This document shows, in pieces, positions 8,201 to 15,002 of a DNA stretch of 64,000 bases (the first letter of the stretch is position 1; every line of letters begins with the position of its first letter). This DNA comes from Agrilactobacillus composti DSM 18527 = JCM 14202. Its GTDB lineage: Bacteria > Bacillota > Bacilli > Lactobacillales > Lactobacillaceae. The DNA is taken from positions 161,464 through 225,463 of the forward strand of contig NZ_AZGA01000088.1 of assembly GCF_001436375.1 (NCBI RefSeq). Reading direction: 5' to 3'. Under the pieces are notes generated by a model. That model saw only the letters and a program-made list of their open reading frames with translations, had not been told where the DNA came from and did not search any database. The translations under genes and the position numbers were made by a program.

Positions 8201-8745
8201 AAAAAACAACAACGAAAGTTATCAGTATCGTTGCCCTTTGTGTCGCTTTAAACTATGTCGGGGGCAACTTGGCTTTGCTATTAAAATTACCCATTTATCT
8301 GGATAGCATTGGCACTATTTTTTCAGCCGCTTTATTGGGCCCTTGGGTGGGGATGTTAACCGGGACTTTAAGTGGGCTCTTAAGTGGGGTCACCACGGAT
8401 TTGTTTTCCCTGTACTACATCCCGGTACAAATCTTGACCGGGTTAATGGCCGGGTTGATTTTACACCGGGCTAATAAATTGCGCTGGCTGCCCCTACAAA
8501 GCTTGGCGATTTCTTTGCCAGGCACCGTGGTATCTTCAGCCATCACCGCATACTTATTTCATGGCATCACTTCTTCCGGTTCGAGCTTGTTAGTCCAAGT
8601 CCTGGCCGGATTAGGATTGTCCAAATTCGCCAGCGTGTTGATCATCCAAGTGGTGACCGATTATGCTGACCGCCTAATTTCTGTGGGTTTGGTGGCAGCA
8701 GTCATCACTGTTTTAATAAAACGTAAAGTTGTAACTTTTAAATAA
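8197..8745 (+). CDS. qrtT: ECF transporter S component, probable queuosine/precursor transporter (QrtT-like)
   Basis: A 182-aa, highly hydrophobic protein with about five or six membrane segments and the Ala/Gly-rich early helices of ECF substrate-binding components (IVALCVALNYVGG, YLDSIGTIFSAALLGPW). It needs the shared EcfA/A'/T energising module, not encoded here. Its ATG overlaps the stop of the nucleoside hydrolase, so the two are translationally coupled under the preQ1 riboswitch. QrtT-type S components linked to queuosine nucleosidases are established in queuosine salvage; substrate identity here is inferred from that context. A terminator hairpin follows. Confidence 0.75.
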   Translation: MKKTTTKVISIVALCVALNYVGGNLALLLKLPIYLDSIGTIFSAALLGPWVGMLTGTLSGLLSGVTTDLFSLYYIPVQILTGLMAGLILHRANKLRWLPLQSLAISLPGTVVSSAITAYLFHGITSSGSSLLVQVLAGLGLSKFASVLIIQVVTDYADRLISVGLVAAVITVLIKRKVVTFK

Positions 8746-8764
8746 TTTAAGTCATTATAGTTGG

Positions 8765-8798
8765 GAGGACTGTGCCTATTTGGTACGGCCCTCTTTTT
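8765..8798 (+). terminator. Intrinsic terminator after the queK-qrtT operon
   Basis: GAGGACTGTGCC pairs with GGTACGGCCCTC with one mismatch and two G-U pairs, followed by TTTTT. Confidence 0.7.
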
Positions 8799-8814
8799 GC
8801 AAAGGAGCAGTCCT

Positions 8815-10515
8815 ATGAATTACCTTAAGTTGCATGCCAAATCCTTCACTTGGTTCACGTTGATTATCGCTGTTGCCTTAAGTCCGTTATTCATGAATCA
8901 TTTATATGGCAGCTTTGACCTCACCTTCCACATGGCTCGGATCAGCACCTTAGCCCAAAATCTGCAGGCTGGTCACTTCCCCAACGGCATCCATAATGGT
9001 TACATGAGCGGCTTGGGTTATGGCATTGGTTTCTTTTATGGTGATTTTTTCTTGTATCCCCTGGCCATTCTGGTGATCTTGGGACTACCCGTCTATACTG
9101 TCATTCGACTATTCTTGGCCCTCATTATTATCGGGGCTATTTTGTCCATGAGCTACGTGACCCAACAAATCTGCCAGAATACCCGGGCCAGCTTGCTGGC
9201 GGCTGGACTTTATGGCCTGACCAACTATGTGCTATTTGCCGTCTACGCCAGAGGTGCTCTGGGTGAAAGTCTGGCATTGATTTGGGTACCCTGGATCTTA
9301 TTGGGCCTTTATGACATCTTTTTTCAAGACAAAACTAAATGGTGGCTACTGGCTTTTGGTTTTAGTGCCTTATTAGTCAGCCATATTATTAGCTTTGTGT
9401 TGATGCTGGGCTTGGCCCTAGTCTTAACCATATTGAATCTCAAGCGCTTGACCCAAACAAAGCGTTGGCTGGCCTTGCTCAAAGCCGCTGGTTTAGCATT
9501 AGGTTTGACCGCCGCTTTTTGGGGCCCCTTTGTCCAACAATATGCGGCCCAAGCTTTTACCGATACCGCCTATAATCCTAAAACCGGTTGGCCTTTGATC
9601 ATCACCACCGGCTTACAGGCCCTTGGAGAACTCAATCCTTGGGGCGTCAACTCCTTTGGCTATGTGGGTCCCTTATTGATCCTGATACCATTGGTGAGTT
9701 TGGGCTATCACTTACTTTTCAACCGGCGCCACTTAACGGGTAATCCTTTTTTAACACAATTATTCTGGTTAGCTGCCCTGGCCGCACTGATAGTGGTGAG
9801 TCAAAGTGCGTTAAACCTCACTTTAAAACTTCTGCCCGGGCTGCGGGTGATCCAGGTCATTTGGCGGTTTAACATCTTCATTGTCCCTATTTTAGTGCTT
9901 ATTTCGGCCAATAGTCTGGCCCAGTTGCTGGCCCGCTTTCAAGCGCCAAAACTTAGCCAGCGCCTCATGGGGGTCATTTTGATCCTCTTGGTGGCTAATG
10001 CGGCCATTCTCCTACAACAAACCCACGCTTTTTTGCGGGATCAAAGTAAACATCTGACCCAAAGCCAAGCCACCAATTGGTATACGGTAAGTCAGGGCGA
10101 ATATCTGCCCGTTAATTTCAAAAAATATTACGATCCTAATACTGTGAATCAATGGACTTTAAGTAGCCGGCAAGCTGGTGTGCGTCTAATTTCTAATAAC
10201 CCTAATCAAACCACGTTGACCACCACCGCCGCTGCCGCAGGCCGGCCCATTACCATCCCCAAAACTTATTATCTCGGCTATCGATACAAGCTGTATCAAA
10301 AAAACCAGCTCATCAAAGCTGGTTCCGTAACTTTAAACTATGATGGTTTGGGCAAAGTGACCCTGCCGCCAAACTTCAGGGGTCGTATCCAAATCACTTA
10401 CCACATCACGACCCTGGCTAAAATCGCCGGGGGCATCAGTCTATTAACTTGGCTGGGTCTATTGGTCGTTAGCCTTAAACGCTGGCATCAGCGCAGGCCG
10501 GCCCATTCGGCGTGA
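8815..10515 (+). CDS. Large membrane protein, PTPS-related/GT-C-like
   Basis: A 566-aa polytopic membrane protein with about 11-13 hydrophobic segments over residues 1-430 and a hydrophilic C-terminal domain, ending in one more segment near residues 535-555. The first loop carries SFDLTFHMARISTLAQNLQAGHFPNGIHNG, shortened here to the key part DLTFHMARI: an acidic-His loop after helix 1, as in GT-C enzymes. It resembles the membrane proteins called 6-pyruvoyl-tetrahydropterin synthase-related, which are not pterin enzymes and may transfer sugars from lipid carriers to surface polymers. I use ATG 8815, preceded by AAAGGAG. Its 3' end overlaps the convergent HD gene by 28 bp. Substrate unknown. 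Confidence 0.75.
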   Translation: MNYLKLHAKSFTWFTLIIAVALSPLFMNHLYGSFDLTFHMARISTLAQNLQAGHFPNGIHNGYMSGLGYGIGFFYGDFFLYPLAILVILGLPVYTVIRLFLALIIIGAILSMSYVTQQICQNTRASLLAAGLYGLTNYVLFAVYARGALGESLALIWVPWILLGLYDIFFQDKTKWWLLAFGFSALLVSHIISFVLMLGLALVLTILNLKRLTQTKRWLALLKAAGLALGLTAAFWGPFVQQYAAQAFTDTAYNPKTGWPLIITTGLQALGELNPWGVNSFGYVGPLLILIPLVSLGYHLLFNRRHLTGNPFLTQLFWLAALAALIVVSQSALNLTLKLLPGLRVIQVIWRFNIFIVPILVLISANSLAQLLARFQAPKLSQRLMGVILILLVANAAILLQQTHAFLRDQSKHLTQSQATNWYTVSQGEYLPVNFKKYYDPNTVNQWTLSSRQAGVRLISNNPNQTTLTTTAAAAGRPITIPKTYYLGYRYKLYQKNQLIKAGSVTLNYDGLGKVTLPPNFRGRIQITYHITTLAKIAGGISLLTWLGLLVVSLKRWHQRRPAHSA

Positions 10516-11147
10516 AATTCGGCTAGAAAATCTTGCATATATTGGGTCCGTGCCCGGGCCAACCGCTTTCCGGCGGTGGTATTCATGGTTTTTTCCAGGT
10601 TCAGCAGCTTTTCATAAAAATGATTCACACTGGTGGTGGGGTGCTGGCGGTATTGGTCATGGCTTTTCAGCGTCACCACCGGAATGTCTGGGTCATAGAT
10701 GGCATGTCCGGCATGGCCACCATAAGCAAATGTCCGGGCGATGCCAATGGCTCCCAGGGCGTCCAGGCGATCGGCATCTTGCACATATTGCCCCACCGCC
10801 GACAAAACATAATGGTGTTGCAGGTTTTTGGAATAGGACATATGTTGCATCGTGTCTAAAATATCCGCCTGTTCTGTGGCCGTAAAACCAACGCTGGTTA
10901 GCAACGCGTTAATTTGAGCCAAAGTCACGGGAATATGATCGTTTAGTTTCTCGTCAATGGTGTCATGGAGCCAACATGCCGCTAAAACGGCCGCCAGCTG
11001 GCGGTTATTTCCGGTGGCATCTGGCTGGTCTAACTTAAATAAACGTTGTCCTAAGGCAGCTACCCGGGCCACATGCCAATAGTCGTGGCCGCTGGTATCC
11101 TTTGCAAGTTGTGCCTGGGCAAAGTGCTCGATTGAAGTTAAATCCAT
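10488..11147 (-). CDS. HD-domain phosphohydrolase (YpgQ/YedJ-like)
   Basis: A 219-aa HD-superfamily protein. Metal ligands fit H in GHDYWHVARV, the HD pair in CWLHDTIDEK, and the final Asp in DADRLDALGAIGIARTF. The last block is characteristic of the YpgQ/YedJ group, of which YpgQ is a metal-dependent (d)NTP pyrophosphohydrolase. Start ATG 11147 is preceded by GAGGAG. The frame stays open for 89 more codons upstream, but that stretch has no good start signal and runs into the next gene, so I left it out. The leader contains a strong hairpin (11182-11227). The gene is divergent from the ABC permease and convergent with the gene before it. Confidence 0.85.
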   Translation of the reverse strand: MDLTSIEHFAQAQLAKDTSGHDYWHVARVAALGQRLFKLDQPDATGNNRQLAAVLAACWLHDTIDEKLNDHIPVTLAQINALLTSVGFTATEQADILDTMQHMSYSKNLQHHYVLSAVGQYVQDADRLDALGAIGIARTFAYGGHAGHAIYDPDIPVVTLKSHDQYRQHPTTSVNHFYEKLLNLEKTMNTTAGKRLARARTQYMQDFLAEFHAEWAGLR

Positions 11148-11181
11148 TGTTATATTCTCCTCTACATGATGTGCTAAAAAT

Positions 11182-11227
11182 AACGGTTGTTTACTGATTG
11201 GCAATGGGTCAATCAATAACAGCCGTT
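11182..11227 (-). other. Strong hairpin in the leader of the HD gene (possible attenuator)
   Basis: Arms AACGGTTGTT (11182-11191) and AACAGCCGTT (11218-11227) enclose a second stem TGATTG/CAATCA. On the minus strand it is followed by ATTTTTAG, so it resembles an intrinsic terminator about 20 nt before the ribosome binding site of the HD gene. Whether transcripts start before it is not certain. Confidence 0.5.
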
Positions 11228-11379
11228 TTCCTATTTTTGACTGGTTAAAAATCTGCTGTTTAAGCTTATCATGCCCGCCCCACCAGTACAAATTCGCAAA
11301 ATACGCTATTTTTCTGTGCTTTATTTGCACCCCTTTTCCTTGAACGTGGTATTCTAAGCGTTGAAGGAGGGTATGGCTT

Positions 11380-12441
11380 ATGTTTCTAGCAACGAAAGAA
11401 ATTTGGCATAACAAAATGCGCTATGGCCTCATTATTGTGACTATTTTTTTAACCGCTTATTTGATTTTCTTCCTGACGGGTTTAGCTGTTGGCCTAGGTC
11501 GTAATAACCGTACCGCCATTGATCAATGGCCTGCCCAACAAATCGTCTTGTCCAATTACGCCAATCAAAGTTTAGTGGCCTCTACCATTACGCCCCAACA
11601 AGTACAAGCCGCTGGACTGACTCAAAAAGGGACGCCCATGGGGCAGACGTCGGTGGTGGTGAAAGCTCAAGGTAAATCTGCCAAAATCGATGGCACTTTA
11701 TTTGGTATTCGCTGGAACAGCTTTATTGCCCCCAAGCTCACTGCTGGCCGCTTACCCCGCCAGACCAATGAAGTGGTGGTAGACGATGGTCTGCTAGCCG
11801 CAGAAATCAGCCGTGGGGATAAAATCACCTTAAATGGCAGTAAGACCCTTTATAAAATCGTGGGCGTGACCCACGACAATCGTTTTTATACCGTGCCGGT
11901 TATTTTTACAAATCTGTCGACGTTTAGACAGCAGCGCTATGGTAGCGACAATGTCAATAATATCAGTGCTATTGTCTTGCGCCATAAGACAACGCTCAAA
12001 GGCGATGACTTGGTTCAAGTTTCTAAAGCCGCTTTAATCAATCATATCCCTGGCTATACCGCCCAAGTCGCCACCTTTGGTTTGATGATCGGCGCCATGA
12101 TTTTGATCATCTTCTTAACCATTGGCATCTTTATGTATATCCTAACCATTCAAAAAATCAGTCTATATGGTATCATGCGTGCCCAAGGCATTGGCAACCG
12201 TACCATTGTGGGCGCCCTCTTCAGCCAAATCCTACTGGTCAGCTTATTAGGGGTTGTCCTGGCCGTTTTAGCCCTAGGGCTCACCCACGCGGTGATGCCC
12301 GCCAAAGTGCCTTTTTATAGTAATTGGTGGCTCACCTTAATCCTAGGGGCATTAAATGTCTTAATTGCCCTTTTGGGGGGCGCCATTTCCCTACCTAAGA
12401 TTTTGAAAGTGGATCCCTTAGCGGCTATTGGAGGTGATTAA
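11380..12441 (+). CDS. ABC transporter permease, FtsX/HrtB-like
   Basis: A 353-aa permease of the MacB/FtsX fold: one N-terminal membrane segment (about residues 14-36), a large external domain (about 37-220), and three C-terminal segments (about 228-345). The N-terminus MFLATKEIWHNKMRYGLI is close in pattern to HrtB, the heme-export permease of lactic acid bacteria. GGAGG lies 9 nt upstream. The ATPase gene starts one base after its stop. HrtBA relieves heme toxicity, but other DevC/FtsX pairs export different molecules, and no heme-sensor gene is seen here. The name HrtB-like is a family statement only. Confidence 0.85.
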   Translation: MFLATKEIWHNKMRYGLIIVTIFLTAYLIFFLTGLAVGLGRNNRTAIDQWPAQQIVLSNYANQSLVASTITPQQVQAAGLTQKGTPMGQTSVVVKAQGKSAKIDGTLFGIRWNSFIAPKLTAGRLPRQTNEVVVDDGLLAAEISRGDKITLNGSKTLYKIVGVTHDNRFYTVPVIFTNLSTFRQQRYGSDNVNNISAIVLRHKTTLKGDDLVQVSKAALINHIPGYTAQVATFGLMIGAMILIIFLTIGIFMYILTIQKISLYGIMRAQGIGNRTIVGALFSQILLVSLLGVVLAVLALGLTHAVMPAKVPFYSNWWLTLILGALNVLIALLGGAISLPKILKVDPLAAIGGD

Positions 12442-12442
12442 G

Positions 12443-13114
12443 ATGGCTTTGATTGAATTGCACCAAGTTACCAAAACGTATGGGCAAGGGCACAAGGCCG
12501 TACAAGCCTTAAAACCCACTAATTTCAAATTAATGCCCTCGGAATTTTTAGCCATCACTGGACCTTCCGGGTCGGGTAAAACCACTTTGTTAACCATCAT
12601 TGGCCACTTACAGCAAGCCAGCAGCGGTAGTATTCAAGTTAATGGCCAAGATACCAGTACCTATTCGACAAAACAGCTGACAAAGTTACGTTTTAACGAA
12701 TTTGGCTTTATCCTGCAAGCTTCTAATTTGATCCCTTTTTTAACCGTCAGTGACCAATTCAAATTAGTGGACCGCTTGACCACTAAAGGTAAGCTATCCC
12801 AAACACCGACGGCCTTGTTAGACCTGTTAGGCATTGGGGATTTAAAGGATAAATTCCCCAATCAACTCTCCGGCGGTGAACGCCAGCGGGTGGCCATCGC
12901 TAGGGCGTTATATAATGATCCCGATATTATTTTAGCCGATGAACCCACAGCCAGCCTAGACACCAGCCGGGCTTTACAAACCGTGGGGATCCTCGCCCAA
13001 GTGGCCCACGACTTACATCGCGGTGTGATTATGATCACCCATGACACCAAGCTCCTGGGTGATACCGATGGGGTCTATGACATGCGTGATGGGCAATTGA
13101 CCCAAATAAAATAA
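12443..13114 (+). CDS. ABC transporter ATP-binding protein, HrtA/LolD-like
   Basis: A 223-aa ATPase with all motifs: Walker A GPSGSGKTTL (about residues 36-45), signature LSGGERQRVAIARAL, Walker B IILADEPTASLD, and the switch His in MITHD. It pairs with the FtsX-like permease just upstream and powers export from the cytoplasm or membrane. I use the ATG at 12443, since GGAGGTGA lies inside the last codons of the permease gene; the in-frame TTG at 12428 precedes that site. A long perfect-stem terminator follows. Confidence 0.92.
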   Translation: MALIELHQVTKTYGQGHKAVQALKPTNFKLMPSEFLAITGPSGSGKTTLLTIIGHLQQASSGSIQVNGQDTSTYSTKQLTKLRFNEFGFILQASNLIPFLTVSDQFKLVDRLTTKGKLSQTPTALLDLLGIGDLKDKFPNQLSGGERQRVAIARALYNDPDIILADEPTASLDTSRALQTVGILAQVAHDLHRGVIMITHDTKLLGDTDGVYDMRDGQLTQIK

Positions 13115-13122
13115 AAATCCTG

Positions 13123-13177
13123 GCACCAAATTTAGCCCTAATTTCAGCATTGATTGGGCTAAGTTTGGTGCTTTTTT
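13123..13177 (+). terminator. Intrinsic terminator after the ABC pair
   Basis: Long stem GCACCAAATTTAGCCC with GGGCTAAGTTTGGTGC (one mismatch), then TTTTTT. Confidence 0.92.
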
Positions 13178-13247
13178 CATGTGCAGTTTCTAATATTTTG
13201 GGCCAAACCACTTGGGTAAGCGCTTAACTAAAAAATAAAAGCTTAAT

Positions 13248-13279
13248 ATGTTGACATCAACATATGTTGGTAATATCAT
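13248..13279 (+). promoter_or_regulatory. Promoter with overlapping palindromic operator for the cation efflux gene
   Basis: TTGACA (13251-13256), 17-bp spacer, TATCAT (13274-13279). Two overlapping perfect palindromes cover it: ATGTTGA-CA-TCAACAT (13248-13263) and CAACATATGTTG (13258-13269). A repressor bound here would block the -35 and spacer. The regulator is not adjacent; an ArsR- or MarR-type metal or redox sensor is only a guess. Confidence 0.6.
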
Positions 13280-13378
13280 ATAGCTGTTCGATGGGATTCA
13301 GTAATGATGGCTTGGTCATTACCCCACCTTGGTACGCTGGTTTTAGCAATGGCTCAAAGAACAGATGGGAGACTTTTG

Positions 13379-14005
13379 ATGAAAAGTAATACTGCATCAG
13401 CACGATTAGTCACAAATAGTTTACACACGGAATATTTTTCCACGGGTTGGATGGCTTTTGAATTTTTAGTTGGCTTATATTCTGGCTTAAAAGCTGGTTC
13501 CATCCTGCTAATTGCCTTTGGGTTGGATAGTTTTTTAGAAATTATTTCTGGTAGTACCTTAATTTGGCGCTTGCGCAAGGAAGCTAACGGTGCGCCTAGT
13601 GCTGAAATCAAGCGCTCGGAACAACGCTCTTCTTTGATCGTCGGGACGATCTTATTATTATTGGCCGTTTATGTGGTCTTCGTTTCCGTTACTAATTTAG
13701 TAACCCATCAAGCTGCCGATGCCAGCACCTCCGGGATTGCCATCGCCATTGCCTCAGTGATCTTGATGCCAATCTTAATGTTGCGTAAACGCGCATTGGG
13801 CAAAGCCCTGCACTCCCCGGCGCTGATCGAGGATGGCATGTGTAACATCACCTGTGCCTACATGGCCGGCACCGTCTTAGTGGGGGCCTTATTGACCGCC
13901 CTATTCGGCTGGTGGTGGGCTGATTCCATAGCTGCCTTGGTGTTGGTTTACTTCATTGCCAGTGAAGGCTGGGAAGCTTTTCAAACCGGTCGTGGCAAGG
14001 ATTAA
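13379..14005 (+). CDS. Cation efflux (CDF-like) transporter
   Basis: A 208-aa membrane protein with about five or six hydrophobic segments. The features FGLDSFLEIISGSTLIWRL (segment 2) and WWADSIAALVLVYF (near the C-terminus), each with an Asp facing the membrane, recall the paired Asp/His metal sites of cation diffusion facilitators. It is shorter than usual CDF proteins (about 300 aa) because the cytosolic C-terminal domain is absent. I start at ATG 13379, with GGGAGA 6-9 nt upstream. The promoter is covered by palindromes, consistent with metal-responsive control. The exported ion is unknown. Confidence 0.75.
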   Translation: MKSNTASARLVTNSLHTEYFSTGWMAFEFLVGLYSGLKAGSILLIAFGLDSFLEIISGSTLIWRLRKEANGAPSAEIKRSEQRSSLIVGTILLLLAVYVVFVSVTNLVTHQAADASTSGIAIAIASVILMPILMLRKRALGKALHSPALIEDGMCNITCAYMAGTVLVGALLTALFGWWWADSIAALVLVYFIASEGWEAFQTGRGKD

Positions 14006-14053
14006 TGGTTCACTAATATAAAAATCAATAACCTTATAATTGAAAAATCACAC

Positions 14054-14125
14054 AAAAGCACCAATTTCAAAACTAGCTGGTCATCTAAATTAGGATAACT
14101 AGCTCGCTGAAATTGGTGCTTTTAT
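14054..14125. terminator. Bidirectional intrinsic terminator
   Basis: Perfect 16-bp arms AAAAGCACCAATTTCA and TGAAATTGGTGCTTTT. The A/T tracts suit both the cation efflux gene and the convergent YbaK gene. Confidence 0.9.
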
Positions 14126-14180
14126 TAACTTAATAGTTGACCGCGCAAATATGGCACAACGCCAGGCGTGTTTTAATCTA

Positions 14181-14666
14181 CTAGTCATCGGCCACTGGTT
14201 GCCAGCCTTTGCCCACATTTACCCAATCCAGGAAATGGGTATATTTAGCTAACTCAGGAATAGATAGCCCAATGGTGCTGTTGGTGCTGCCACCAGCAGT
14301 GTAGACGGTTTCAAATCGTTTTAAGGAGTCATCCAAGTAAATTGCCACGTCGTCTTTCACCGCAAAAGGGCAAACTGCACCAGGTTCATGACCAATGATA
14401 GCGGCCACTTCATCTCCCGGAATCATTTTAGCCTTTGTGGCAAAGGCTTGTTTATATTTTTTATTATCCACCTTGGCATCCCCGGCCATCACGATCAAGA
14501 CAGGTTGGTCGTGGACCAAAAACGTCATTGATTTGGCAATCTCAGCGGGTTGACAATGCAATAATTGAGCAGCATGGGCCACGGTATCGCCAATCGCTGC
14601 ATGTTCCACGACCCGACCTGGGAGATGCAATTGTTTAAAGTAAGCTTTCACATTTTCAACAGACAT
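14181..14666 (-). CDS. YbaK/EbsC-family aminoacyl-tRNA deacylase
   Basis: A 161-aa single-domain protein of the YbaK/ProX editing family, which hydrolyses mischarged tRNAs such as Cys-tRNA(Pro). The central K in SMTFLVHDQPVLIVMAGDAKVD and the GHEPGAVCPFAVKDDVAIYLD segment are typical; the family catalytic region includes the invariant Lys and the G-x-x-P loop. Length matches stand-alone YbaK proteins. ATG 14666 is preceded by AAAGG at a rather long distance. It is a single gene, convergent with the cation efflux gene through a shared terminator. The exact tRNA substrate cannot be read. Confidence 0.85.
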   Translation of the reverse strand: MSVENVKAYFKQLHLPGRVVEHAAIGDTVAHAAQLLHCQPAEIAKSMTFLVHDQPVLIVMAGDAKVDNKKYKQAFATKAKMIPGDEVAAIIGHEPGAVCPFAVKDDVAIYLDDSLKRFETVYTAGGSTNSTIGLSIPELAKYTHFLDWVNVGKGWQPVADD

Positions 14667-14908
14667 TCAATCCGACCTTTCGTAAATTAGATTGTTAAAT
14701 TAGTATACGATGAGAATTATGAAATGTGAAGCCTTATTTTATTATTTTTCAAATTATGTTTTCATTTATCGGGAAATCTCCTCCTGAATCTTTGCTGATT
14801 TATGGCGGTTTCATTGGGTATAAACAGTTTTCGAATAATACTTTTTGAGATAAATATGACAATATCACCAATCTGTGCCATTTTTGACAGTTGCCACATT
14901 TCTGTCTC

Positions 14909-14978
14909 TTGTTTTAGACCAGCCTTAAAGTTTATGATAAAGCTAGATTATGACACTTGTCCATAATTTGACAGGTGT
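14909..14978 (+). promoter_or_regulatory. Promoter and TetR-type operator of the oxidoreductase operon
   Basis: TTGTTT (14909-14914), 18-bp spacer, TATGAT (14933-14938). Just after the predicted start lies a near-perfect palindrome at 14953-14978: arms ACACTTGTC and GACAGGTGT, spacer CATAATTT. Its TGTC-N8-GACA core equals that at 1705-1726. The operon's last gene is a TetR, so autoregulation is likely. The rest of 14667-14908 shows no gene, only a weak inverted repeat GACAG-N11-CTGTC at 14886-14906. Confidence 0.7.
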
Positions 14979-15002
14979 TCTTAGATTGAACGGAGGTTAG
15001 TC

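Noticed and set aside
11148-11414. 89-codon upstream extension of the HD gene
   Set aside because: No ribosome site, runs through a hairpin and into the divergent permease gene; a good site exists at 11147.
13215-13232. cre site at TAAGCGCTTA
   Set aside because: The palindromic core fits, but the flanking TG and CA positions do not, leaving at least two mismatches.
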